A DNA stretch of 64,000 nucleotides from CAWGJC01 sp965276665 (GTDB taxonomy: Bacteria; Pseudomonadota; Alphaproteobacteria; Acetobacterales; Acetobacteraceae): NCBI GenBank assembly GCA_965276665.1, contig OZ255620.1, positions 3,658,001-3,722,000 on the forward strand, read 5' to 3'. The position numbers were made by a program, and so were the translations under genes. Numbering within the stretch: the first letter of the stretch is position 1; every line of letters begins with the position of its first letter. This document shows, in pieces, positions 26,152 through 35,724 of this stretch. Under the pieces are notes generated by a model. That model saw nothing but the letters and a program-made list of their open reading frames with translations. It searched no databases and was not told the origin of the DNA.

Positions 26152-27228
26152 ATGCCGAGCAATTCCCGGATGAAGGCCGTGGTGTGCCACGGGCCGGAAG
26201 ATTATCGCGTGGAGGAGGTGGAGCGGCCGGTCGCGGGACGGCGCGAGCTCGTCATCAAGATCACCGCATGCGGCATCTGCGCCAGCGACTGCAAATGCTG
26301 GAGCGGGGCGAAGATGTTCTGGGGCGGCGATCCGTGGGTGAAGGCGCCGGTGATTCCCGGCCATGAATTCTTCGGCGTGGTCAGCGATGTCGGCGAGGAG
26401 GCCGGTGCGCATTTTGGCGTTTCGGGAGGCGAGCGCGTGATCGCGGAGCAGATCGTGCCCTGCGAGACGTGCCGCTACTGCCGGTCCGGCCAGTACTGGA
26501 TGTGCGAGGTGCACAATATCTTCGGCTTCCAGCGCATCGTCGCCGATGGCGGCATGTCGGAATACATGCGCCTGCCGCCGACCGCGCGCGTGCACCGCAT
26601 CCCGGACAGCGTCGGCGTCAACGACGCCGCGATCATCGAGCCGCTCGCCTGCGCCATCCACACCGTGCAGCGCGGCGACATCCAGCTCGCCGACGTGGTG
26701 GTGATCGCCGGCGCCGGGCCGATCGGGTTGATGATGGTGCAGGTCGCGCATCTGAAGACGCCGAGGAGGCTCGTGGTGATCGACCCGGTGGCGGAGCGGC
26801 GCGATCTCGCGCTCGGTTTCGGCGCCGATGTGGTGATCGATCCGGCGAGCGAGGCGGCGGGCGAGATCGTCCGCGGCCTGACGGAGGGTTATGGCTGCGA
26901 CGTCTATATCGAGGCGACCGGCTCGCCGGTCGGCGTGACGCAGGGGCTCGAGTTGATCCGCAGGCTCGGCCGCTTCGTGGAGTTCTCCGTGTTCGGCCGC
27001 GAGACCTCGGTGGACTGGTCGATCATCGGCGACCGCAAGGAGCTCGATGTGCGCGGCGCGCATCTCGGGCCGTATTGCTACCCGATCGCGATCGACCTGC
27101 TGGAGCGTGGCCTCGTCACCTCGCGCGGCATCGTGACCAACGAGTACCCGCTCGAGGAGTGGGACACCGCGATCAGGACCGCCAACTCGCTCGACTCGAT
27201 CAAGGTGCTGCTCAAGCCGGTGGCCTGA
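26152..27228 (+). CDS. Zinc-dependent medium-chain dehydrogenase, erythritol/L-threitol dehydrogenase-like
   Basis: A 358-residue MDR enzyme. The catalytic zinc region is GICASDCK with GHEF; the structural zinc cysteines are in CETCRYCRSGQYWMC; the NAD-binding motif is VVIAGAGPIGLMMVQ. Start ATG 26152 follows AAGGAG; the open frame runs back into the permease gene but only this start gives the family N-terminus (MKAVVCHGPEDYRVEEV). The sequence style and the company of an FGGY kinase resemble EltD-type dehydrogenases that oxidise erythritol or L-threitol to erythrulose. Substrate assignment is by similarity and context only. Confidence 0.8.
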   Translation: MPSNSRMKAVVCHGPEDYRVEEVERPVAGRRELVIKITACGICASDCKCWSGAKMFWGGDPWVKAPVIPGHEFFGVVSDVGEEAGAHFGVSGGERVIAEQIVPCETCRYCRSGQYWMCEVHNIFGFQRIVADGGMSEYMRLPPTARVHRIPDSVGVNDAAIIEPLACAIHTVQRGDIQLADVVVIAGAGPIGLMMVQVAHLKTPRRLVVIDPVAERRDLALGFGADVVIDPASEAAGEIVRGLTEGYGCDVYIEATGSPVGVTQGLELIRRLGRFVEFSVFGRETSVDWSIIGDRKELDVRGAHLGPYCYPIAIDLLERGLVTSRGIVTNEYPLEEWDTAIRTANSLDSIKVLLKPVA

Positions 27229-27251
27229 CGGGCAGGGGATCGCGAGGCGGC

Positions 27252-28787
27252 ATGGATCATTTCATCGGCGTCGATATCGGGACGCAGAGCACTAAGGCCG
27301 TGCTGGTGCGGGACGACGGCGCTATCGTGACGCAGGCCTCCGAGGGCTACGCGCCCGACACGCCGCGCCCGTCCTGGGCCGAGCAATGGCCGGATGTCTG
27401 GCTCGACGCCGTCGAGCACTGCATCGCCGCGGTGACGCGGAGCGCGCCCGGTGCCGCGGTGCGCGCGATCTGCGTCTCGAGCCTCTATGGCGGGTCCGGC
27501 ATTCCGGTCGATGCCGGGTTCCGCGCGCTGCATCCCTGCCTGATCTGGATGGATCGCCGCGCCGAGGCGCAGGTCGCCTGGGTGAAGGCGCATGTCGATT
27601 GCGAGCGGCTCGGCGCGGTCACCGGCAACGGGGTCGACAGCTATCACGGCTTCATCAAGATGATGTGGCTGCGCGACGAGCGGCCGGATGTGTGGCGGCG
27701 CACCGCGCTGCTGCTGCCGCCGAACGCCTATGTCATTCACCGCCTCACCGGCGAGGTCGCGGTCGATCACTGCTCGGCCGGCAATATCGGCGGCGTCTAC
27801 GACATCGCGCGCCGCGCCTGGTCGCCCGAGATGCTGGACGTGCTCGGCATTCCGGCGCGCATGATGCCGGAGCGGCTGGTCGCCTCGACCGACATCGTCG
27901 GCGGCCTGACGCCCGAAAGCGCGACGCGGCTCGGCCTCGCGGCCGGCACGCCGGTGGTGGCGGGCGGCATCGACGCCGCGGTCGCGACCTACGCGGCCGG
28001 CGTCGTCGCGCCGGGCCAGCATGTCGCGATGATCGGCACCAGCATGTGCTGGGGTTATGTGGCACCGCATGCCGATGCCACGCACGGGCTGATCGCCATG
28101 CCCTATGTCGTGCGGGCGGATCGCGCGCTCTACGTGTTCGGGGGCGCCGCCACCGCCGGCGCCTGCGTCACCTGGTTCATCGAGGAATTCTGCCAGGACG
28201 AGATGCGCGCCGGCCGTGCGGGCGGACCCGATCCATACCGGGTTTTGGAGGCGGCGGCGTCGCAGGTGACGGCCGGATCGGACGGGCTCGTCTTCCTGCC
28301 CTATCTGATGGGCGAACGCTCCCCGGTCTGGGACGGCAAGGCGAGCGGCGCCTTTGTCGGGTTGAATTTGTTCCACACGCGGGCGCATCTCTACCGCGCC
28401 GTGCTCGAGAGCGTGAGCTTCGCGCTCAGGCACAACATGGAGGCCGGCGCGCAGGGAGCGGTCCGGCTGGAGAAGCGGCTGATCGTGGTGGGCGGCGCGG
28501 CGCGGTCGGATCTGTGGATGCGGATCATCGCCGACGTCACCGGCTATCCGGTCTGGACGATCGGCGAGGAGGTCGAGGCAGCGATGGGCGCCGCGCGCCT
28601 CGCGGCAATCGGCGTCGGATGCGGGCCGGCGGAGGGAAGCGCGTGGATCACGCTTGTCGAACGCGCCCTTCCCGATCCGGCCCGCGCCCGGCGCTACGAC
28701 CGCGTCTATGCGGTCTATGCCGGGCTCTATCCGGCGCTGAAGGCATCGATGCACCAGCTGGCGGCGCTGCGCGACCCGGAGAGCTGA
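27252..28787 (+). CDS. FGGY-family carbohydrate kinase
   Basis: A 511-residue sugar kinase. The N-terminal phosphate motif is MDHFIGVDIGTQSTKAVL. A substrate region contains CLIWMDRRAEAQ. The second-domain signature is FLPYLMGERSPVWDGKASGAFVGL, and the adenosine motif is LIVVGGAARSDLWMRI. ATG 27252 lies 23 bases after the dehydrogenase. It would phosphorylate the ketose or polyol made or imported by the cluster, for example erythrulose or a pentulose. No aldolase or epimerase for the phosphate product lies next to it. Confidence 0.87.
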   Translation: MDHFIGVDIGTQSTKAVLVRDDGAIVTQASEGYAPDTPRPSWAEQWPDVWLDAVEHCIAAVTRSAPGAAVRAICVSSLYGGSGIPVDAGFRALHPCLIWMDRRAEAQVAWVKAHVDCERLGAVTGNGVDSYHGFIKMMWLRDERPDVWRRTALLLPPNAYVIHRLTGEVAVDHCSAGNIGGVYDIARRAWSPEMLDVLGIPARMMPERLVASTDIVGGLTPESATRLGLAAGTPVVAGGIDAAVATYAAGVVAPGQHVAMIGTSMCWGYVAPHADATHGLIAMPYVVRADRALYVFGGAATAGACVTWFIEEFCQDEMRAGRAGGPDPYRVLEAAASQVTAGSDGLVFLPYLMGERSPVWDGKASGAFVGLNLFHTRAHLYRAVLESVSFALRHNMEAGAQGAVRLEKRLIVVGGAARSDLWMRIIADVTGYPVWTIGEEVEAAMGAARLAAIGVGCGPAEGSAWITLVERALPDPARARRYDRVYAVYAGLYPALKASMHQLAALRDPES

Positions 28788-28922
28788 GCGCAACCCACAC
28801 ACGGCATTCATCGATTTCCGAACAGCATCGCCACGATCTTCGGCAATCCCATTCATGGCCTTCCCCGATCATCTTCGCGCCATCGCAACAGCAAGCCGGG
28901 CAGCGGCCCGGAGGAGCGGGTG

Positions 28923-29963
28923 ATGAGCGGATCGATTGTCATTCTGGGTTTTGGCGCGGTCGGGCGCGCCACCACGCAGGCGCTGCTGGCGCGCGGCGCG
29001 CGCGTGGTGGTCGCGCAGCGCAGCCGGCCGGGCGATCTGCCGGAAGCGGCCGGTTTCCGGGCCTGCGACGTGCTCGATCCGGGCGTCGTGCGGCAGGCGG
29101 TGGAGGGCGCCGCGCAGGTGGTTCTCTCGGTGGGCTTCCCCTACGATTCCCGCCTCTGGCGCACCGTCTGGCCGCGCACGATGACCAATGTCGTGGAAGC
29201 CTGCGCGGCCGCCGGCGCGCGGGTGGTGTTCCTCGACAATCTCTACCAGCTCGGGCCGCAGGTTGCGCCGCGGCGCGAGGACATGGCCCTCAGCGCGCAG
29301 GGCGCCAAGCCGGCGATCCTGTCGGAGGTGACGCGCATCTGGATGGCGGCTGCCGCGTCCGGGCGCATTCGCCTCGCCGCGCTCCGGGCGCCGGATTTCT
29401 ACGGGCCGCAGGTTCCCACCTCCCATCTGGGCGTGACCGGCTTCGGCGCGCTCGCGCGGGGGAAGCCGGCCTTTCTGCTCGCGCCGCCCGACACGCCGCA
29501 TGATTTCGCCTATGTGCCCGACATCGCGCGCGCGATGGTCACGCTGCTCGATGCGCCGGACGATGCCTACAACCAGGTCTGGAACATGCCCTGCGCGCCG
29601 ACCCGCACGCCGCGCGACATCCTGCGCCTCGGCGCCGAGGCGCTCGGCGTACGGCTGCGGATCCGCTCCGTGCCGCTTTGGCTCCTGCCGCTGCTCGGCC
29701 TCGTCTCGCCGCTGATGCGCGAGGTCGCGGATGTCGGCTTCACCTGGGACCGCCCGTATGCGGTCGACGCGGCAAAATTCACCCGGCGCTTCTGGTCCGA
29801 CGTGACGCCGTTCGAGATCGGTGCCCCGGCGACCGCGCGCGCTTTCGCCGAGGCGGTCGCGCCGGCCGGCGCGGGGACGCGCGCGGGCGGGCCCGAGCCG
29901 CTCACGCGCCCCGGCCGCCCTGCTGCGCGGTCTCCGGCATCGCGGTCTCCGGCATCGCGATGA
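28923..29963 (+). CDS. NAD-dependent epimerase/dehydratase (extended SDR-like)
   Basis: A 346-residue Rossmann protein starting MSGSIVILGFGAVGRATTQALLARG (glycine motif GFGAVG). The middle contains LDNLYQLGPQ and ALRAPDFYGPQVP, where extended SDRs carry the substrate loop, and HDFAYVPDIARAM. The canonical YxxxK pair is not obvious, so catalysis may differ. ATG 28923 follows GGAGGAGCGGG; a GTG three bases earlier is possible. Its last 62 bases overlap the convergent MFS gene, and the C-terminal SPASRSPASR comes from a 15-bp duplication. Not clearly linked to the polyol cluster. Confidence 0.8.
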   Translation: MSGSIVILGFGAVGRATTQALLARGARVVVAQRSRPGDLPEAAGFRACDVLDPGVVRQAVEGAAQVVLSVGFPYDSRLWRTVWPRTMTNVVEACAAAGARVVFLDNLYQLGPQVAPRREDMALSAQGAKPAILSEVTRIWMAAAASGRIRLAALRAPDFYGPQVPTSHLGVTGFGALARGKPAFLLAPPDTPHDFAYVPDIARAMVTLLDAPDDAYNQVWNMPCAPTRTPRDILRLGAEALGVRLRIRSVPLWLLPLLGLVSPLMREVADVGFTWDRPYAVDAAKFTRRFWSDVTPFEIGAPATARAFAEAVAPAGAGTRAGGPEPLTRPGRPAARSPASRSPASR

Positions 29964-31170
29964 TCAGGGCGGCGAGCGCGATGCCGGCCGCGATCGCGCT
30001 CTCGATGAACGCCGCCGAATAGCCGAGCCGATCGACGATGATGCCGACCGCGAGCCCGCTCAGCGAGGCGCCGACGCCCTGAACCGTCGCGACCGCCCCC
30101 TGCGCGACGTTGTAGCGGCCGGTGCCGCGGGTCAGGTCGGCGATCAGCAGCGGCGTGATGGCGCCGAAGATGCCGGCGCCCACGCCGTCGAGCAGCTGCA
30201 CGCCGATCAGCCAGGCGGTGTTGTCCGAGAGCGTGTAGAGCAGCGCGCGGATCGGCAGGATGGTGAAGCCGATGAGCAGGATCGGCTTGCGGCCGACGCG
30301 GTCCGCATAGCGTCCCACCGCGATGGCGATCGGCAGCATGATGAGCTGGGCGGCGATGATGCAGGCCGACATCATCGCGGTCGCCAGATCCTTGTGCGCG
30401 GCGGCGAGCTTCTGGCCGACCAGCGGGAGCAGCGGCGCGTTGGCGAAATGGAACAGCAGCGCGCAGATGGCGAACACCAGCAGCGGCCGGTTGTTCAGCA
30501 GGACGCGGAGGCCGCTCGCGGCGGGCGCGGCCGATCGGTCATCGGTGTCGGCGCCGCGTGCCCGGTCGTGATCGATCGCCCCGGCCGGGATCGACAGCGT
30601 GGCGAGCGTCGCCATCGCGGCGCAGATCGGCACCAGCAGGAACACCGCGCGCTGCGAGACCAGCCACCCGACGGCGCCGGCGGCCGCGGCGATCGCCACG
30701 TTTCCGGCATGATCGAAGGCGGAGTTACGGCCGAGCCGGCCGGCGAGCGCGCGGCGGGCATAGAGCCCGAGGGTCAGTGCCGAGACCGCGGGGCCGAACA
30801 CGTCGCCGACGACGGCGATCAGCGTGTTGGCGATCATCACCGGCCAGAAGGTCGGCAGCGCGTAGATCACCACCGCGCCGGCGGCCAGCACGCCGAGTGC
30901 CACGACGATCAGCGCGCGCTTGGCGCGCGTCGTGTCGATCGCGGCGCCGATCGGCGTCTGCACCAGCAGGCCGAGAAGCCCGCTCGCCGTCGTCACCAGC
31001 CCGACGGATGACTGGCTCCAATGCTGCCGCGTCACCAGGAACACGTTGAGATACGGGCCGAGCGCGCCCCGCACATCGGCGAGCAGGAAGTTCAACGCAT
31101 CGAGCGAGACCGGCCGGAATGCCGGCTTGCGCGCCGGTTCGGTCGTTGCCGCGGGCGAGGACGCATCCAT
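29902..31170 (-). CDS. MFS transporter
   Basis: A 422-residue, 12-helix facilitator on the minus strand. Helix 1-3 region NFLLADVRGALGPYLNVFL is followed by TPIGAAIDTTRAKRAL, the family A-loop between helices 2 and 3. The second half has VGRYADRVGRKPILLIG. A hydrophilic loop (DHDRARGADTDDR) separates the two six-helix halves. The start MDASSPAATTEPARKPAF gives a 20-residue cytoplasmic tail. The substrate is unknown. It converges on, and overlaps by 62 bases, the epimerase-like gene. Confidence 0.85.
   Translation of the reverse strand: MDASSPAATTEPARKPAFRPVSLDALNFLLADVRGALGPYLNVFLVTRQHWSQSSVGLVTTASGLLGLLVQTPIGAAIDTTRAKRALIVVALGVLAAGAVVIYALPTFWPVMIANTLIAVVGDVFGPAVSALTLGLYARRALAGRLGRNSAFDHAGNVAIAAAAGAVGWLVSQRAVFLLVPICAAMATLATLSIPAGAIDHDRARGADTDDRSAAPAASGLRVLLNNRPLLVFAICALLFHFANAPLLPLVGQKLAAAHKDLATAMMSACIIAAQLIMLPIAIAVGRYADRVGRKPILLIGFTILPIRALLYTLSDNTAWLIGVQLLDGVGAGIFGAITPLLIADLTRGTGRYNVAQGAVATVQGVGASLSGLAVGIIVDRLGYSAAFIESAIAAGIALAALIIAMPETAMPETAQQGGRGA
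29927..29956. repeat. 15-bp tandem duplication in overlapping 3-prime ends
   Basis: GCGGTCTCCGGCATC occurs twice in a row within the region translated on both strands. It gives SPASR twice on the plus strand and PETAM/PETAQ on the minus strand; both frames stay open because the unit is a multiple of three. Confidence 0.85.
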
Positions 31171-31174
31171 GGCG

Positions 31175-31243
31175 TCAGAACCGGGCGATCAGGACGATGC
31201 CGGAAGCCATCAGCACGGCGCCGATGGTGCGTCCGATATTCAT
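31175..31243 (-). CDS. Possible 22-residue membrane peptide upstream of the MFS gene
   Basis: A short minus-strand frame, MNIGRTIGAVLMASGIVLIARF, is almost one hydrophobic helix with a GGGAG ribosome-binding-site-like sequence 9 bases before its ATG. It ends 4 bases before the MFS start codon, so it could be a leader peptide or a small membrane protein, or chance. No homologue comes to mind. Confidence 0.35.
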   Translation of the reverse strand: MNIGRTIGAVLMASGIVLIARF

Positions 31244-31280
31244 GGCACGATCTCCCGATGGGCGAAGGGTTGACAGGCGG

Positions 31281-31605
31281 TCACGGCAGGACGGTCAGCG
31301 CGGCCAGCGCCAGCAGCAGCGCCGGCGGCATCACCACGAGGCCGAGCTTGAGGAAAGTCCAGCCGCCGACGCTCTGGCCCCCGCGGCGAAGCGCCGAGAG
31401 CCACAGGAGGGTGGCGAGCGAACCCGTCACCGACAGGTTCGCGCCGAGATCGACACCGATCAGGATCGCGCCGGTCGCCCGGGGCGAGACCTGCGCGGCG
31501 TGCACCGCGGTGCCGGCGATCAGCCCGGCCGGCAGGTTGTTCATCAGATTGCAGGCGAGCGCCAGCAGCACGCCGACGCCCCAGGCGGCGCCCGCATCCG
31601 AGCGC
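31281..31605 (-). pseudogene. C-terminal remnant of an ArsB/NhaD-type arsenite efflux permease
   Basis: The minus strand carries about 110 codons ending at 31281. They read WGVGVLLALACNLMNNLPAGLIAGTAV, then SPRATGAILIGVDLGANLSVTGSLATLLWLSALRR and FLKLGLVVMPPALLLALAAL. These are the last membrane helices of ArsB-type permeases, which are normally about 420 residues. The rest of the gene is absent: upstream there is only GC-rich sequence up to the secreted protein's 3-prime end. No start codon or promoter remains. Confidence 0.75.
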
Positions 31606-31684
31606 GCTGCGCGGCATGCGCGCGGGCCGCCGCCCGGCCGGCGATTTGCCGCCGGCATGCCGGGCTCCTCCGCCCCGGCGCGGG

Positions 31685-32478
31685 TCAAGGCGAGGGCGGC
31701 GCCGGCATGCCGGAGCCTGCCGCCGGTCCGGACATGGGGGCCGGCGGTGGCGCGGGCGGTCCCGCCGAGCGCGGGAAACCGGGGGGCGGTGGCGGCGGGG
31801 CGATGCCGGGCGCTCCGGGAGGGCCTGGCGGCCCGACCCGCAGCATCCGCGCCGGGCTCGCGCCGATCTGGCTGGCGGCGAGCGACGTGCCATAGGCGCC
31901 GGCCACGCCATAGCCCTGCGCCACGATCGTCTGTCCGGCGGCGAGCGCCGCGCTGATCGCCATCGCCTGACCAGGCGGCAGATGGACCTGCGCGCCGTCC
32001 GCCATCAAGGCCCCGTTCAGCTCCCCGCGCGGACCGTAGAGCGGCTCGCGCACCCGGCCCTCGACCTGCAGCCATTGCTGCGCGGTCGCGAGCGGACGTG
32101 GCGGCCCCAGGGTCGCCCCCAGGGGCGGCCCCAGGGGAGGCCCGTGATCGACGATGACCTGCCCCGACGCATCCGCTTGCAGGGAGAGCGCCTGAAGACC
32201 GGAATGGCCTGCGCGCGGAGCCCGCGGATCGTCACCGCATCGCCCGGCTTCATCGCCCGGGCGACCTGCGCGCCCAGATGCGGCGGCAGATGCACCTGGG
32301 TGCCGTCCTCCAGGATGACGCCGTCGATATCGCCGCGCGGCGTCAGGCTGTACTCCGCGACCTTGCCCTGCACCGGCGGCAGCCGACTCGGGTCGAAGGT
32401 CGCCATATCCTGCGCCATCGCCACGCCGGCGCCGCCGGCGAGCAGCATTCCGGCGAGTGCGAAAAATCCTGTTCTCAT
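31685..32478 (-). pseudogene. Secreted OB-fold-like protein with proline-rich tail, one frameshift
   Basis: Starts MRTGFFALAGMLLAGGAGVAMA with GGAGG five bases upstream, a clear signal peptide. Two similar beta-rich modules follow. The first has GKVAEYSLTPRGDIDGVILEDGTQVHLPPHLGAQVARAM; the second has GRVREPLYGPRGELNGALMADGAQVHLPPGQAMAISAAL. A Pro/Gly-rich tail follows (GPPGAPGIAPPPPPPGF). The frame is broken near 32190-32200: the sequence reads IPVF in one frame and continues QALSLQADASGQV in another. One missing C would restore it, giving about 264 residues. It lies directly downstream of a sigma-54-type promoter and the NtrC-like regulator. I do not recognise a characterised function. It may be an authentic gene if the shift is a sequencing error. 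Confidence 0.65.
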
Positions 32479-32524
32479 CGAAGCCTCCGTGTGCGGGCTC
32501 GCGGCCCGCAGCATCGAAGGAATG

Positions 32525-32541
32525 GGCAAGAAGCGTGCCAA
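32525..32541 (-). promoter_or_regulatory. Sigma-54 (-24/-12) promoter
   Basis: Read on the minus strand, TTGGCACGCTTCTTGCC matches the RpoN consensus YTGGCACG-N4-TTGCW in all but the last base. The TGGCAC element is at 32540-32535 and TTGC at 32529-32526. The predicted start point is about 35 bases before the ATG of the secreted protein. It lies between that gene and the gene of an NtrC-type sigma-54 activator. Confidence 0.75.
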
Positions 32542-32566
32542 GACCAAGGCATTGCAATCACGGGAG

Positions 32567-33950
<1,384 letters not shown>

Positions 33951-33966
<16 letters not shown>

Positions 33967-35456
33967 CCGGCCTCCTGCGGGAGCTCGAGAGCGAAGATGG
34001 CGCCGCCGGAAGCCGCCTGACCGCAAGCTGCCGACTGGCCTCCGGGGCGCAGCAGTATCAGCCGGCCGCCATGCGCATCGGCGAGCTCGCGCGCGATGGC
34101 GAGGCCGAGGCCGGTGCCATCGGCGCGGCCGGTGACGAACGGCTCGAACAGATGCTCGACCATCTCCGCGGCGACCCCCGGCCCGCTATCCTCGACGATG
34201 ATCGAGACCAGCCCCGGCCGCAGCTCGGCGGCGAGCGCCACGCTGCCACGTGGCGGCGCATGGCGGATCGCGTTGGTGAGCAGATTGTCGAGGATGCGCC
34301 CGACGATCGCCGCGTCGAGGCGCGCGGAGCCCGGCGCCGCCCGCACCGCCAGGGTCACTCCCTTGGCGTTCGCAGTCTCCCTGTGGCCGGCGGCCTGCGC
34401 GGCGAGCAGATCGGCCAGCACGAGCGGCGTGGGGCGCGGCGCGACGCGCTGCGTCATCGCCAACAACTCGCCGGCCAGCGCATCCAGCCGGTCGAGCTGC
34501 CCGAGCATGTCCCCGATCGCCGCCCGCCGCCTGGCATCGTCCCCGGCCAGGGCGTTCTCACCCTGCAGCCGGGCGGCGGCGATCGGGTTGCGTATCTCGT
34601 GCGCGACGCCCGCCGCCACGCGTCCCAATCCCGCCAGACGCTCGGCGCGGGCGGCGCGCGCCGCCATCCGGTCCGCCTCGCGCCGCGCCTCGGTCAGGCG
34701 CGTGGCCGCGTCGTTCAGCGCGTCGGTGATGCGGTCGAGCTCGCGTTCGCCGGTGCGCGGCACAGGAGGAATGCCCTCGGCCCCGCCCCGCCCCAGCGCG
34801 GTCTCGATGCCGCGGACGTGCCGCCCCCAGACGAGCAGCGTCCGGCCCAGCCAGACCGCCATCGCGAGCACCAGCGTGAACAGCGCGCCGAGGCCGAGCT
34901 GCAGCGGCCCGAGCCATTGCGTCGCCTGCACGCGCGTCATCGTCCAGCCGGTCAGGCCCAGAACCGGGCCGCCGAGCGGGCAGGCGCGCAGCAGCAATGT
35001 CTCCGCGCCCGCATCGGTGCGGCGCTCGACCGCCTGGTCGTTGCGCGCCGCCAGCTGGTTGGCGGCCTCGATCTGCGCGCGCTCGGCGGCCGGCAGATCG
35101 GTCTTCGGCCCGGTCCCGGCATAGGTGGGAAAGGCGTAGGCGACCGGGCCGGACCCCGCTTGCCAGATGCCGCCCTCCACCCCTTGCTGCTGGGAGAGCG
35201 CGAGGCCGACCACGGTGGCGAGATCGGATCGCAGGCGCGCATCGGCGCCGGCCGCCGCCGGTCCCGTCCAGCCGGCGACGTAGAACCCGTATCGTTCCCG
35301 GATCAGATCGCACCCATGCGCGATCACCGCCTCGGCGCGCCCGACCTGCGCCGCGGTGGATTGCTGGTAGAGCTGGACCAGCAGAATGCCGACCGCCACG
35401 CTGGCGATCAGCGAGAGACCCCACAGACCCAGCAGCCGTTGCCGAAGCGAGTGCAC
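33951..35456 (-). CDS. Membrane-bound sensor histidine kinase (NtrB/DctB-like)
   Basis: 501 residues. A first membrane helix is at about residues 8-30, then a periplasmic sensor of about 150 residues, then a second helix at about 185-207 (LGLGALFTLVLAMAVWLG). A HAMP-like linker follows, then the H-box AAGVAHEIRNPIAAARLQ with the phosphorylatable His. The N-box is LLTNAIRHAPP and the ATP-lid glycines are DSGPGV and GTGLGLAIA. GTG at 35456 is the start. The gene overlaps the NtrC-like regulator by 16 bases, so they form a two-component pair. The sensed signal is unknown. No other sigma-54 promoter was noticed nearby besides that of the secreted protein. Confidence 0.87.
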
Positions 35457-35724
35457 GCCTCACCGGTGCCACGTGACCGGCATTCGCGCCGCGAGTGCCG
35501 GAACGGTCAGGACGCGCGACGACCGCCGAAGTTGACGGCGACCGGAGCGGTATCTGCGTCTTTTCGTCATGGCGTGCGCCACCAGGGTTCCATTCCGTTC
35601 CGCAAGCCCGCCACCGCCACCGGCCGGTGGCGGCCTTGCGGGGTTGTCATCAATCCGTAAGCGTCCCGCCGCGTCCCTGTCACGCCATGTTGTTACCAAC
35701 CCTCGTCGATCGACGGGAGAGGGA

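Noticed and set aside
32551..32558. ATTGCAAT palindrome near the sigma-54 promoter as a second site of the RpiR protein
   Set aside because: Only 8 bases long, without the three-base spacer of the site at 49698, and likely to occur by chance.
35445..35480. TGGCACCGGTGAGGCGTG on the minus strand as a second sigma-54 promoter for the kinase gene
   Set aside because: The GG-N10-GC spacing fits, but the -12 element is poor and the site overlaps the kinase start codon, leaving no room for a transcript start.
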